Below, one piece after another: positions 15,532 to 24,666 of a stretch of DNA of 50,479 nt. Position numbers and translations under genes: made by a program. The stretch is from contig CAYTIH010000013.1 of NCBI GenBank assembly GCA_964437825.1, forward strand, positions 1-50,479, in the 5' to 3' direction. Source of the DNA: JBJFCE01 sp964437825 (lineage in GTDB: Bacteria; Bacillota; Clostridia; Lachnospirales; Lachnospiraceae). The stretch's first letter is position 1, and each line of letters opens with the position of its first letter. The notes beneath the pieces are model-generated. The model was not told the DNA's origin. It saw only the letters and a list, made by a program, of their open reading frames with translations, and did not search any database.

Positions 15532-17784
15532 TTGGAAACGATAAAAGGCTATGTGGACCATATCATATATCGCAATGACGAGAACGCTTATACGGTACTG
15601 GAGCTTATGGCGGAGGGAAAGGCCGTAACGGTGATTGGAACCTTTGACAGCATTGATACCGGTGAAAATATTCAGGCGCAGGGAGAGTATGTCAAGCATG
15701 CGCTGTACGGAAAACAGTTTAAGGTTTCTTCGTATCAAAGCCTGCTTCCGGAGGATACGGTATCCATGGAGCGTTATCTTGGATCAGGAGCAATCCGGGG
15801 GATCGGAGAGTCTTTGGCTGCAAGAATCGTGAAGCATTTTGGGACGGATACCTTCCGGGTGATTGAGCAGGAGCCGGAGCGTCTGGCCGAGATTAAGGGA
15901 ATCAGTGAGCGGAAAGCCAGGGATATCGCCGCCCAGATGGAAGATAAAAAAGGCGTACGGGATGCTATGATTTTTTTGCAGAAATACGGAATTACCAATA
16001 CGATGGCAGTGAAAATCTATAAGCAGTACGGGATGGAGGTTTACGGAATATTACAGGAAAATCCGTACAGACTCGCGGAGGATATTGATGAGATCGGATT
16101 TAAAACTGCGGACGAGATTGCAGCCAAAATCGGTATTCATGTGGACTGCGAATACCGTATCATGAGCGGTATTCTCTATGTTCTGCTGTCGGCCTCCGGA
16201 GAGGGACATATGTATTTACCGCTGGAGCAGCTGACCGCAAGGACGGCGGAGCTTTTGGGCCTGCCCGAGCCAACCGTGGAGCCCATAATTATGAATATGA
16301 CCATGGATAAAAAGCTGGTGATGAAAAAACAGCAGGAGGTTACGGCGGTATACAGCATGAATGCATATTATGTGGAACTGAATTGTGCGAAGATGCTTCA
16401 TGACCTGATGCTGGCGTCACAGGAGTCTTTGCCGTCGGAGGACGCCCTGCTGCTTCACAAAATAGAAAAGCGGCAGGAAGATATGGGATTACAGCTGGAC
16501 GAACTTCAAAAGAAAGCGGTTCTGGAAGCGGTCAAAAACGGCGTGTTTATTTTGTCCGGCGGACCGGGTACCGGAAAGACGACCACAACCAGAATGATTA
16601 TTGAATACTTCAAGGAAGAACAAATGGATTTTTTTCTGGCGGCTCCAACCGGACGAGCTGCAAAAAGGATGCAGGAAACGACCGGATATGAAGCCCGCAC
16701 CATTCACAGAATGCTGGAATTAAACGGACTGGCTTCTGAAAACGGAAAGAAAGCGGCGTTTGAACGAAACGAAGAAAATCCGCTGGATGTGGACGCCGTT
16801 ATTATCGATGAAATGTCCATGGTGGACATCTATTTGTTCCAGGCGTTATTAAAGGCAATACAGGTCGGTACCAGACTGATTTTGGTAGGGGATGCCAATC
16901 AGCTTCCCTCCGTAGGGCCGGGGCAGGTGCTGAGGGACATGATGGAAAGCGGATGTTTTCCCATGGTTGTGCTGAATAAGATTTTCCGTCAGGCGGAGAG
17001 CAGCGATATCGTGGTGAATGCACATAGGATTCATGAAGGCAGGGAAATCCGGCTGGACAATAAGAGCAGGGATTTCTTTTTTCTGGAACGGCATGACGCA
17101 GGGGTTATTTATAAGCATATGATTCAGCTGATTACCGGGAAGATGCCTTCCTATGTAAACGCCGGGCCGCTTGATATTCAGGTATTGACGCCCATGAGAA
17201 AAGGGCTGCTTGGCGCGCATACGCTCAATCAGATTTTGCAAAAATACCTGAATCCGCCGGGGGAGGATAAACAGGAGCACGCCGTCGGCGACATGGTATT
17301 TCGTGAGGGCGACAAGGTCATGCAGATCAAGAATGATTATCAATTGGAATGGGAGGTACTTGGGGCGTACGGGATTCCGGTTGATAAGGGGGTCGGCGTA
17401 TTTAACGGTGATATGGGGATTTTGGAAGAAATCAATGAGCATGCGCAGACGCTGGTTGTGAAATTTGACGGGGCAAGGAGAGTAACCTATCCTTTTTCCC
17501 TTTTCGAGGAGCTGGAGCTGGCCTATGCCATAACGATCCATAAGTCCCAGGGAAGCGAGTATCCCGGTATTATCATGCCGCTTTTGTCCGCGCCGAAAAT
17601 GCTTCTTAACAGAAATCTGCTTTATACGGGAATTACCAGGGCAAAGGGCTGCGTGACGATTCTGGGCAGCCGTGATACGGTGCTTGAAATGATCCATAAC
17701 GCCCGGGAACAGAAGCGATATAGCGGTTTTACGGAAAGACTGAGAGAACTGGTCGGAAAGAAGGAGAATGAAATATCTGAATAA
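15532..17784 (+). CDS. recD2: ATP-dependent RecD2-like helicase
   Basis: A 750-residue superfamily 1 5'-3' helicase of the RecD2 (YrrC) type, acting in replication-fork repair without RecBC. An N-terminal OB-like domain is followed by helix-hairpin-helix repeats (about 85-180). Walker A GGPGTGKTTTT lies near 343, the DEMSMVD Walker B near 428, and a UvrD-like end carries AITIHKSQGSEYP. I chose TTG 15532 because GGGGTGAG precedes it. The upstream ATG at 15475 would put a perfect hairpin inside the coding region and has no ribosome site. It overlaps comF by 17 bases. Confidence 0.92.
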   Translation: METIKGYVDHIIYRNDENAYTVLELMAEGKAVTVIGTFDSIDTGENIQAQGEYVKHALYGKQFKVSSYQSLLPEDTVSMERYLGSGAIRGIGESLAARIVKHFGTDTFRVIEQEPERLAEIKGISERKARDIAAQMEDKKGVRDAMIFLQKYGITNTMAVKIYKQYGMEVYGILQENPYRLAEDIDEIGFKTADEIAAKIGIHVDCEYRIMSGILYVLLSASGEGHMYLPLEQLTARTAELLGLPEPTVEPIIMNMTMDKKLVMKKQQEVTAVYSMNAYYVELNCAKMLHDLMLASQESLPSEDALLLHKIEKRQEDMGLQLDELQKKAVLEAVKNGVFILSGGPGTGKTTTTRMIIEYFKEEQMDFFLAAPTGRAAKRMQETTGYEARTIHRMLELNGLASENGKKAAFERNEENPLDVDAVIIDEMSMVDIYLFQALLKAIQVGTRLILVGDANQLPSVGPGQVLRDMMESGCFPMVVLNKIFRQAESSDIVVNAHRIHEGREIRLDNKSRDFFFLERHDAGVIYKHMIQLITGKMPSYVNAGPLDIQVLTPMRKGLLGAHTLNQILQKYLNPPGEDKQEHAVGDMVFREGDKVMQIKNDYQLEWEVLGAYGIPVDKGVGVFNGDMGILEEINEHAQTLVVKFDGARRVTYPFSLFEELELAYAITIHKSQGSEYPGIIMPLLSAPKMLLNRNLLYTGITRAKGCVTILGSRDTVLEMIHNAREQKRYSGFTERLRELVGKKENEISE

Positions 17785-18478
17785 TGTTTGGAAGCTGCTG
17801 TACCCTGCAAGATGCCCGGTGTGCGACAAGGCGGTTTCGCCTGCCGGAGCTTTGATCTGCTATAGCTGTCATCAAAAGCTGCAGCCGGTCAGAGAGCCGC
17901 GGTGCCGGAAATGCGGGAAGGGTCTGTCAAAACAGGAGCAGGAGCTGTGCGTTGACTGCAGGAACAGGACACATAGATATATCAGGGGAATTGCACTGTA
18001 TGAATATGACTGCATTCATGAGTCCGTCTACCGGTTTAAATATGAGGGGCGAAGGGAATATGCGGACTTCTATGCGCAGGAAATCATACGGTATCTGGGA
18101 GGGCAGATCAGGAGCTTTCATCCCGATGCGCTGATACCGGTTCCGCTTCACCCTGACAGACTGAAAAAAAGGGGCTATAATCAGGCGCAGCTGATTGCCG
18201 AGGGAATAGGGGCCGGAATGGGGATACCTGTCAGGAGCGGAGTTGTCGGCAGAGTGATTAACACGATTCCCCAAAAGGAGCTTGCGCCCGCCGAGCGCCA
18301 AAATAATTTGAAAAGGGCTTTTAAAATACAGGAAAATGATGTAAAATTAAAGACGATTATAATTGTTGATGATATCTATACAACGGGAAGTACCGTGGAC
18401 GCACTGTGCAAGGTATTGGAAAGCGCCGGTGTGGAACGTGCTTTTTTTATTACGTTAGCAATTGGAAAAGGAATATAG
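17768..18478 (+). CDS. ComF-family amidophosphoribosyltransferase-like protein
   Basis: A 236-residue protein related to ComFC, needed for DNA uptake in naturally transformable Firmicutes. Four CxxC pairs (CPVC, CYSC, CRKC, CVDC) fill residues 1-60 and should bind zinc. The phosphoribosyltransferase domain follows, with the PRPP loop IIIVDDIYTTGST near 200-212. AAGGAG precedes the ATG, which lies inside the recD2 end. The next gene is YvyF-like, matching the Bacillus comFC-yvyF order. Confidence 0.9.
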   Translation: MKYLNNVWKLLYPARCPVCDKAVSPAGALICYSCHQKLQPVREPRCRKCGKGLSKQEQELCVDCRNRTHRYIRGIALYEYDCIHESVYRFKYEGRREYADFYAQEIIRYLGGQIRSFHPDALIPVPLHPDRLKKRGYNQAQLIAEGIGAGMGIPVRSGVVGRVINTIPQKELAPAERQNNLKRAFKIQENDVKLKTIIIVDDIYTTGSTVDALCKVLESAGVERAFFITLAIGKGI

Positions 18479-18494
18479 TAGAGAGGGAAAGCTG

Positions 18495-18905
18495 ATGAAT
18501 GTAAGAAATTGCAGAATATGTGGCAGAATATTTAATTATGTGACCGGCGTGCCGATCTGCCCTGCTTGCAAAGAGGAACGTGAAGCCAAATTTCAGGAAG
18601 TAAAACAATTTGTGTATGATAATAAGGGAGCGGGCATTCATGAAATCGCCGAGCACTGTCATGTAGAGACGAGTCAGATCCGGCAGTGGATCAGAGAAGA
18701 AAGGCTTACCTTTACCGATGATTCCCCCGTCGGAATTAATTGTGAAATATGCGGCGCTATGATTAAGACGGGCAGATTTTGCGAAAAATGTAAAAAAGAG
18801 ATGGCGACACAGCTTGGCAGCGTTACCAAGAAAAATGAACCGGTAAAGCAGGTAAAGAAAAATCCGCATGATGATCCGAAAATGAGATTTCTGGATAGAA
18901 CCTGA
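18495..18905 (+). CDS. YvyF-like flagellar-operon zinc protein
   Basis: A 136-residue protein resembling the YvyF/TIGR03826 family, which sits between comF and flagellar genes in Bacilli. It has CRICGRIFN with CPACKEER at the N-terminus and CEICGAMI with CEKCKKEM at about 84-105, giving two zinc knuckles. A small helix-turn-helix-like stretch (about 45-75) lies between them. Its biochemical role is unknown. ATG 18495 is preceded by GAGAGGGAAAG. No flgM or flgK follows, unlike in Bacillus. Confidence 0.75.
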   Translation: MNVRNCRICGRIFNYVTGVPICPACKEEREAKFQEVKQFVYDNKGAGIHEIAEHCHVETSQIRQWIREERLTFTDDSPVGINCEICGAMIKTGRFCEKCKKEMATQLGSVTKKNEPVKQVKKNPHDDPKMRFLDRT

Positions 18906-18917
18906 TATAGGAGCAGT

Positions 18918-19322
18918 ATGTTAAACGAAGAACGAATTATCTTGATGACGCGCATGGCCGCGTATGAAAATGGCGAAGGAAAGAGAAATGGCGCCATAGG
19001 CAGCTATTTCCGTGGAGATTATATCGGCCTTCAGGTTTTGAAATCCATCATCAGCGCTACAGTTTCCTTTATTTTGGCAGGCGGCGTAATATTTCTGTAT
19101 CATTTCGACGAGATTATGGACAGCTTGTATGAAATTGATCTTTTTGGCGTAGCGCACAAAATTATCATAGCTTATATTGTAGTGGTGGCAGTGTATGCTT
19201 TGATTTCTTACTTTATTTTTTCCTTTCAGTATGGCAGGGCAAGAAAAAAGCAAAAGCTGTATGCCGCGCACTTAAGACAGCTTTCTGAAATGTATCAGAA
19301 AGAAGCGAAAAATAAGCAGTAA
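18918..19322 (+). CDS. Uncharacterised two-TM membrane protein
   Basis: A 134-residue protein I cannot assign. A charged N-terminus (1-35) is followed by two membrane segments (about 41-66 and 80-104) and a basic, amphipathic tail rich in K and Q. Both ends should be cytoplasmic. It lies 12 bases after the YvyF-like gene and 17 bases before another membrane protein, so it seems to belong to a continuous transcript leading into cdaA. Confidence 0.65.
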   Translation: MLNEERIILMTRMAAYENGEGKRNGAIGSYFRGDYIGLQVLKSIISATVSFILAGGVIFLYHFDEIMDSLYEIDLFGVAHKIIIAYIVVVAVYALISYFIFSFQYGRARKKQKLYAAHLRQLSEMYQKEAKNKQ

Positions 19323-19339
19323 ACCTGAAAGGAATCATC

Positions 19340-20596
19340 ATGGCAGCATTACTGGAAATAAAAGAACACTTAAAGAGCTTTTACAGCAAATTTGAAGCGT
19401 ATATTGTACCGGTATTAAAGTTCATTACTGCGCTTACGGCGCTTTTGCTGGTGAACCGGGAGCTGGGATTTATGTCGCAGCTTGACAGCTTTGCAATCGT
19501 ACTGGTTGCGGCATTATTCTGTTCTTTTTTACCGTTTAATTTCATAATTGTAGTATCGGCAATGTTTACGCTGGGGCATGTTTATAAGCTGTCGTTGGAA
19601 TGCGCAGTCGGAGTACTGGTGTTGTTTATGGTTATGTTCCTGTTATACTTCCGGTTCTCTCCTAAGGATACGATAGTAGTAATATTGACGCCGATTTGTT
19701 TTGTGCTGAAGGTGCCTGCAGTGATGCCGCTTGCAATGGGACTGGTCGGAGGACCTGCCTCCGTGATTTCGGTGGGCTGCGGCGTGATCGTATATTATGT
19801 CATTGATTTCATCAGCAAGAATGCTACGATGATCAATTCGCTCGATGCGGACGGAACGCTTGCAAGATTCCGATATCTGGCGGACGGGATTATGGGGAAT
19901 AAGGCCATGCTGATGGCTGTGATTGCGTTTGCGATTACGATCATACTGGTGTATATCATCCGCAGACTTCCTGTGGATCATTGTTGGACCTACGCCATGA
20001 TTGCAGGCGCACTTACCAATGTCGTGATATTGATGCTGGGAGATCTGAAATTCAGAACCAATATTTCTATTATCGGAACGATGATCGGAAGCATTGTTGC
20101 AATAGGAATCGTGAAGGTGCTGCAATTCTTTGTATTTAATGTGGATTACAGCCGTACGGAGCATATACAATACGAGGATGATGAATATTATTATTATGTG
20201 AAGGCAGTGCCCAAAATGAGCGTTGCGATTTCCGAAAAAACCGTGACCAGGATTGATACAAAAAAGCCCGTATATGATCAGTATTCGGTACAGGGAAATA
20301 AGAACAGTGCGTCGGGAACACGCAGTCGCGCTGCATCCGGAAGCACGGGAAGCGGCAGTGTGAGCAGGAGCAGCACAACTTTCGGAAGTACTGCAGCAAA
20401 CCGCAGCGGATTCTCCTCTGCCGGAGGCGTGAGCCGAAGCGGTGTGAGCTCCGCAAGCTCTGCATCAGGCCGTACTTCCGCTCATAGCAGTCAGACCAGG
20501 AGCGGTTCGATTGCCGCCAATCGTGCGGCATCAGGGATCAGGCAGAACGTAAACAGTGAAGTTAGCAGAACACAACAGGAGCATCGCGAGAAATAG
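19340..20596 (+). CDS. Uncharacterised polytopic membrane protein with Ser-rich tail
   Basis: A 418-residue protein of unknown function. About eight hydrophobic segments occupy residues 20-265. They are followed by an acidic/Tyr patch (DDEYYYYV) and a conserved-looking stretch, MSVAISEKTVTRIDTKKP. The last 110 residues are low complexity, made of Ser, Gly, Ala and Arg, so probably disordered. It sits 21 bases upstream of cdaA and may share its transcript. No transporter or enzyme motif was recognised. Confidence 0.7.
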   Translation: MAALLEIKEHLKSFYSKFEAYIVPVLKFITALTALLLVNRELGFMSQLDSFAIVLVAALFCSFLPFNFIIVVSAMFTLGHVYKLSLECAVGVLVLFMVMFLLYFRFSPKDTIVVILTPICFVLKVPAVMPLAMGLVGGPASVISVGCGVIVYYVIDFISKNATMINSLDADGTLARFRYLADGIMGNKAMLMAVIAFAITIILVYIIRRLPVDHCWTYAMIAGALTNVVILMLGDLKFRTNISIIGTMIGSIVAIGIVKVLQFFVFNVDYSRTEHIQYEDDEYYYYVKAVPKMSVAISEKTVTRIDTKKPVYDQYSVQGNKNSASGTRSRAASGSTGSGSVSRSSTTFGSTAANRSGFSSAGGVSRSGVSSASSASGRTSAHSSQTRSGSIAANRAASGIRQNVNSEVSRTQQEHREK

Positions 20597-20617
20597 CAGG
20601 GACTAAACGGTAACAAT

Positions 20618-21487
20618 ATGACAAGTTTTATGGCGTTTGCCGATAAGTATCTTTCGGCAATACACATTCCTAATTACATCAAAACAACGGATATTGTAGA
20701 AATTCTGATTATCTCCTTTTTAGTGTACCAGATTATGGTATGGATTAAAAATACCAAGGCATGGGCGCTGTTAAAAGGAGTTCTTGTCATACTTATTTTT
20801 ATTGCGATTGCTGCAGTGTTCCATATGACAACAATTTTATGGATTGCGGAGAATGTAATCAGTATCGGTGTGATTGCATTCGTTATTGTGATGCAGCCGG
20901 AGCTTCGAAAAGCCTTAGAGCAGTTAGGAAGCCGGAATTATCTGAACTCGATTTTCCCGTTTGAGACTACAAAGAAGGATCATAGCCGTTATTCCGATAA
21001 GACAGTCAATGAAATTGTGAGAGCCTGCTTTGAAATGGGGAAGGTTCGGACAGGGGCGCTGATTGTGATGGAACAGAATCAGACACTGGCGGAATATGAG
21101 CGTACCGGAATCGAAGTGGACGGTATCGTAACCAGTCAGCTTTTAATCAATATTTTTGAGCATAATACGCCGCTTCATGACGGTGCGGTAATCATACGGG
21201 GAGACAGGGTGACATCGGCGACCTGCTATCTGCCCCTGTCCGATAACAGGGATTTAAGTAAAGAATTGGGAACAAGACATCGCGCCGGTGTTGGTATATC
21301 GGAGGCAACGGATTCCATGACGTTGATCGTATCCGAAGAAACGGGTTATGTCAGTATTGCATATAAGGGAGAGCTGTACCGGAAGCTGGATGCCGATGAA
21401 GTGAAGGAGAAGATTGCGATATTACAAAGTAAAACCGGCACGGAAGAGAAAAAACATCTTGTCTGGAAAGGAAGGTCCAAAGCATGA
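20618..21487 (+). CDS. cdaA: Diadenylate cyclase CdaA
   Basis: A 289-residue membrane enzyme that joins two ATP into cyclic di-AMP, a second messenger controlling potassium transport, osmolyte uptake and wall homeostasis. Three N-terminal membrane segments lie between 20 and 90. The DAC domain keeps its catalytic DGA at 188-190 and RHR at 220-222. It overlaps the YbbR gene by four bases (ATGA), and glmM follows. This is the widespread cdaA-cdaR-glmM operon, in which CdaR and GlmM modulate cyclase activity. Confidence 0.97.
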   Translation: MTSFMAFADKYLSAIHIPNYIKTTDIVEILIISFLVYQIMVWIKNTKAWALLKGVLVILIFIAIAAVFHMTTILWIAENVISIGVIAFVIVMQPELRKALEQLGSRNYLNSIFPFETTKKDHSRYSDKTVNEIVRACFEMGKVRTGALIVMEQNQTLAEYERTGIEVDGIVTSQLLINIFEHNTPLHDGAVIIRGDRVTSATCYLPLSDNRDLSKELGTRHRAGVGISEATDSMTLIVSEETGYVSIAYKGELYRKLDADEVKEKIAILQSKTGTEEKKHLVWKGRSKA

Positions 21488-22779
21488 AAAAAAGACTGAT
21501 GAACAATCTTGGACTGAAATTTCTGTCGGTGATCTGCGCCTTCTTTCTGTGGCTGATCGTTTTGAATATTAATGACCCTGTGGATTATCAGCAGTTTACG
21601 GGCGTTCAGGTAGAGGTGATCAATGCGGATGCGATTACGGATGAAGGCAAGGTTTATGAAATTCTGGATAATACGAATGTAATCACCGTAACTGTTGCTG
21701 CAAAGCGTTCTATTCTGGATACCTTGAATAAGGACAACATACGGGCGGTTGCCGACTTGAGCGAGGTAACACTTACCAATACAGTCAGCATCAAGCTGTC
21801 CTCTAATAAATATAACAGCTCTATTGAAAGTATCAGCTCCAATACGGAATATCTGAGATTAAATATCGAGAATATCAGACGCAAACAGCTTGTGATCGAG
21901 ACGGAAACCAGTGGTGAGCCTGCAAGCGGATATTTGATTGGCAATGTAAGCGCCGAGCAGAACGTGGTACGTTTGTCGGGTCCGGAGTCCGTCATTTCCG
22001 GAATCAGTTCGGCAAAGGTACTCGTGGACGTCAGCGGTATGAGGGAGAATATCAGTACCAGTTCGGAGCTGCGGCTGTATGATGCAGAAGGAAAGCAAAT
22101 AATCAATGACAGTATTACGGCAAATATCAGTTCCGTTAATGTCAATGTTTCTATTCTCGCAACAAAGACAGTATCGGTGGTGTATCAGGCAATGGGAACC
22201 CCTGCGGATGGCTATAGCTTGAACGGAGAGATTACGGCAACTCCGGAGAAAATTGTGATTGCGGGCCAGCAGAATGTCATTGACAAGATTGAAATGATTG
22301 AAGTTCCCGAAACGGCGCTGAATGTAACAGGTCAGACCGAAAATATGAACGTCATACTGAACATCAATGATTACCTGCCAAGCGGTGTCAGTCTTGCAGA
22401 CCGAAGCTTTAACGGCAGAATTGCGGTAGAGGTAGGAATTGAAAAAATAGAAACGAAGAGCCTGACGATTCTCGAGGAGAATATTATATTGGAAAATATT
22501 CCGGAGGAATTTGAGGCTTCCATTCTGGAGTATGACCAAACAAGCAGTATCGGGGTGCGTGCAATTACTTCCCTGTTAGAGGATCTGGAGGGAGCAGACT
22601 TTGTCGGAACCGTGGATGTGTCAGGAGCTTTGGAAGATGCGGGAATTGCCGAACCGGAAACCGGAGCATATCTTATGAGGGTAAGCTTTAGAATGCCTCA
22701 GGATGTGACACAGGTGCAGGAACTGTATGTGGTTGTCGGATTGATTGATACGCGGGATCAGACGCAGGAGGATGAATAG
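21484..22779 (+). CDS. cdaR: YbbR-domain protein, CdaA regulator
   Basis: A 431-residue protein with one N-terminal membrane segment (about 12-30) and a series of four extracellular YbbR-like domains. Repeated patterns VTVAAKRS, VRLSGPESVIS, IVIAGQQNVID and similar mark each domain. In Listeria and Bacillus the ortholog regulates CdaA through the membrane. It has no enzyme motif. An ATGA overlap couples its translation to cdaA. It is not related to the sugar-diacid regulator also called CdaR. Confidence 0.9.
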   Translation: MKKRLMNNLGLKFLSVICAFFLWLIVLNINDPVDYQQFTGVQVEVINADAITDEGKVYEILDNTNVITVTVAAKRSILDTLNKDNIRAVADLSEVTLTNTVSIKLSSNKYNSSIESISSNTEYLRLNIENIRRKQLVIETETSGEPASGYLIGNVSAEQNVVRLSGPESVISGISSAKVLVDVSGMRENISTSSELRLYDAEGKQIINDSITANISSVNVNVSILATKTVSVVYQAMGTPADGYSLNGEITATPEKIVIAGQQNVIDKIEMIEVPETALNVTGQTENMNVILNINDYLPSGVSLADRSFNGRIAVEVGIEKIETKSLTILEENIILENIPEEFEASILEYDQTSSIGVRAITSLLEDLEGADFVGTVDVSGALEDAGIAEPETGAYLMRVSFRMPQDVTQVQELYVVVGLIDTRDQTQEDE

Positions 22780-22809
22780 TAACGGGTAGATCTTGATAAG
22801 GAGAGAAAG

Positions 22810-24159
22810 ATGGCTAGATTATTTGGTACGGACGGTGTCAGAGGAGTTGCAAATGACGAATTGACTCCGCTTCTTGCAATGCAGCTGGGGCAGGCGGGAG
22901 CCTATGTCCTGACAAAGGAGAATGCGCATAAGCCAACGATTATGGTTGGCTGCGATACCAGAATCTCTGGAGATATGTTAGCGAATGCATTAATGGCAGG
23001 CGCTTGTTCCGTAGGGGCAAATGCAGTTTTTGTGGGAGTGATCCCGACGCCTGCGATTGCATATCTGACCAGAAAGTATAAAGTGGATGCGGGAGTCGTG
23101 ATTTCGGCTTCCCATAATCCTGTGGAATTTAACGGCATTAAGTTTTTCGACGGCAACGGATATAAGCTTTCCGATTCTCTGGAGGATGAGATTGAGGCGG
23201 TGATTCGAAGCGGTATGAAGGATATTAAGTTTCCGACCGGTTCCGGCGTGGGAAAAATTAAATATCGCACGGATGCAAGGGAAGAATATATTAATCATGC
23301 CGTTCGGTCCGTATCCGTGAATCTGGACGGAATGAAAATTGTTGTGGACTGTGCCGAGGGCGCTGCTTTTTATACTTCCATTGAAGCTTTTAAGGAGCTT
23401 GGCGCAGAGGTCGTGGCAATTCATAATAACCCGGACGGAACCAATATCAATGCAAACTGCGGGTCGACTCATTTACAGGAACTGATGGAGCGTGTCGTTT
23501 ATGAAAAAGCAGCGCTGGGACTTGCGTTTGACGGAGATGCGGACCGCCTGATGGCAGTGGATGAAAACGGCAAAAAGGTGGATGGCGATCAGATCATGGC
23601 CATTGTCGGAAACCACATGATGAGTCAGGGCAAGCTACACGATAATACGATCGTTGCGACAGTTATGAGTAATCTTGGCTTCTTTTTGATGGCAAAGGAA
23701 AAAGGAATCCATGTGGAGCAGACGAAGGTCGGAGATCGTTATGTATTGGAACGGATGAAAGAAATCGGTGCAAACCTTGGAGGCGAAGCGTCCGGTCATA
23801 TTATTTTTCTGGATGAAAATACAACGGGGGACGGACTGTTAAGTGCATTGCATCTGCTGCAGGTGCTGGTAGAGACAGGAAAACCTCTCTCCGAGCTGGC
23901 AGCCGTAATGGAGGTGCTTCCGCAGGCGCTTGTCAATGCGAAAGTACCGAATCATAAAAAGGAAAGCTATATGGATTATCCGGAAATCGCTGCGGCAATA
24001 GAAGCGCTTTCGGATAAGTTTGCAGGAGAAGGAAGGGTGCTCATACGCCCTTCCGGAACCGAACCGCTGGTGCGTGTCATGATCGAGGGAAAGGATCAGA
24101 CAATGATTCAGAAAGAGGCGCAGAAGCTGGCGGATTTGATTCAAAACGTCATGTTGTAA
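22810..24159 (+). CDS. glmM: Phosphoglucosamine mutase
   Basis: A 449-residue enzyme converting glucosamine-6-phosphate to glucosamine-1-phosphate for UDP-GlcNAc and peptidoglycan. The phosphoserine loop is SASHNP (99-104, reactive S101). The metal loop is DGDADR, the sugar loop GEASGH, and the phosphate loop RPSGTEPLVRV. Length is typical. As the last gene of the cdaA operon it links cell-wall precursor supply with c-di-AMP signalling. Known GlmM proteins bind and inhibit CdaA in several Firmicutes. Confidence 0.97.
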   Translation: MARLFGTDGVRGVANDELTPLLAMQLGQAGAYVLTKENAHKPTIMVGCDTRISGDMLANALMAGACSVGANAVFVGVIPTPAIAYLTRKYKVDAGVVISASHNPVEFNGIKFFDGNGYKLSDSLEDEIEAVIRSGMKDIKFPTGSGVGKIKYRTDAREEYINHAVRSVSVNLDGMKIVVDCAEGAAFYTSIEAFKELGAEVVAIHNNPDGTNINANCGSTHLQELMERVVYEKAALGLAFDGDADRLMAVDENGKKVDGDQIMAIVGNHMMSQGKLHDNTIVATVMSNLGFFLMAKEKGIHVEQTKVGDRYVLERMKEIGANLGGEASGHIIFLDENTTGDGLLSALHLLQVLVETGKPLSELAAVMEVLPQALVNAKVPNHKKESYMDYPEIAAAIEALSDKFAGEGRVLIRPSGTEPLVRVMIEGKDQTMIQKEAQKLADLIQNVML

Positions 24160-24194
24160 TCGGATATCACAAAAGTGAAAAATTGGTAAAGTGC

Positions 24195-24223
24195 TTGTGA
24201 ATATCCGGGTATGATGCTATACT
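24195..24223 (+). promoter_or_regulatory. Promoter for HPr with overlapping inverted repeat
   Basis: TTGTGA (24195-24200) and TATACT (24218-24223) are 17 bases apart. The -35 box is the right arm of an inverted repeat, CGGATATCACAA (24161-24172) facing TTGTGAATATCCG (24195-24207), with a single-base bulge. The repeat may be an operator or may serve as a weak glmM terminator. Confidence 0.7.
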
Positions 24224-24227
24224 AAAA

Positions 24228-24260
24228 TTACCGGCATTGAATTGGGGATTCATGCGGTAA
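24228..24260 (+). promoter_or_regulatory. Leader hairpin upstream of HPr
   Basis: TTACCGGCATTGAAT (24228-24242) pairs with GATTCATGCGGTAA (24247-24260) allowing single bulges. It sits at the predicted 5' end of the HPr mRNA, 56 bases before the start codon. It could be a stabiliser or a binding site. Confidence 0.5.
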
Positions 24261-24315
24261 ATACATAAGAGAAGATAATTTCTTAGGCTGGGAACTGAAA
24301 AGTGGAGGTATTGTC

Positions 24316-24579
24316 ATGGTAAGCCAAAAGGTAACTATCAAAAATCCGACGGGGCTACATCTAAGACCTGCTGGCATCCTATGTAAGGAGGCTATGCAGT
24401 TTAAATCGTTGATAACGTTTACGTTTCGTGAAAATACAGCGAATGCAAAGAGCGTGTTAAGCGTTCTTGGTGCATGCGTCAAATGCGGCGATGAGATCGA
24501 ATTCACATGCGAAGGCGAGGATGAAGAGGAAGCCCTGAAATCCCTGATCAGCGCGATTGAAAGCGGTCTGGGAGAATAA
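24316..24579 (+). CDS. ptsH: HPr family phosphocarrier protein
   Basis: An 87-residue phosphocarrier of the PEP:sugar phosphotransferase system. The phosphoaccepting H15 lies in GLHLRPAG, and the HPr-kinase target S46 is present in AKSVLSV, so it could serve both PTS transfer and carbon catabolite control. It is monocistronic, with its own promoter and terminator. ptsI is not adjacent. The active-site neighbour sequence (HLRP rather than HARP) is a modest deviation. Confidence 0.92.
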   Translation: MVSQKVTIKNPTGLHLRPAGILCKEAMQFKSLITFTFRENTANAKSVLSVLGACVKCGDEIEFTCEGEDEEEALKSLISAIESGLGE

Positions 24580-24593
24580 AAATTTTGTTTACC

Positions 24594-24624
24594 ATCAGCC
24601 CGAATTGTATTCGGGCTGATTTTG
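24594..24624 (+). terminator. Intrinsic terminator after HPr
   Basis: ATCAGCCCGAAT (24594-24605) pairs with ATTCGGGCTGAT, followed by TTTTG. Twelve-bp perfect stem. Confidence 0.85.
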
Positions 24625-24666
24625 TGTGAGTCGCAAACTAAAAAAACCAAGAAGGAGAGTAGGAAC

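Noticed and set aside
16849..17829. 326-codon ORF on the - strand inside recD2
   Set aside because: It is a shadow of recD2 on the opposite strand; no family features or ribosome site.
24161..24207. Possible CRP-type site (TCACA/TGTGA)
   Set aside because: The half-sites point outward and are 22 bases apart, unlike a CRP/FNR site. Treated as a generic inverted repeat.
24580..24666. T-box or leucine attenuator before leuA
   Set aside because: Only 87 bases, holding the HPr terminator and a ribosome site. No T-box sequence or leader peptide with leucine codons.
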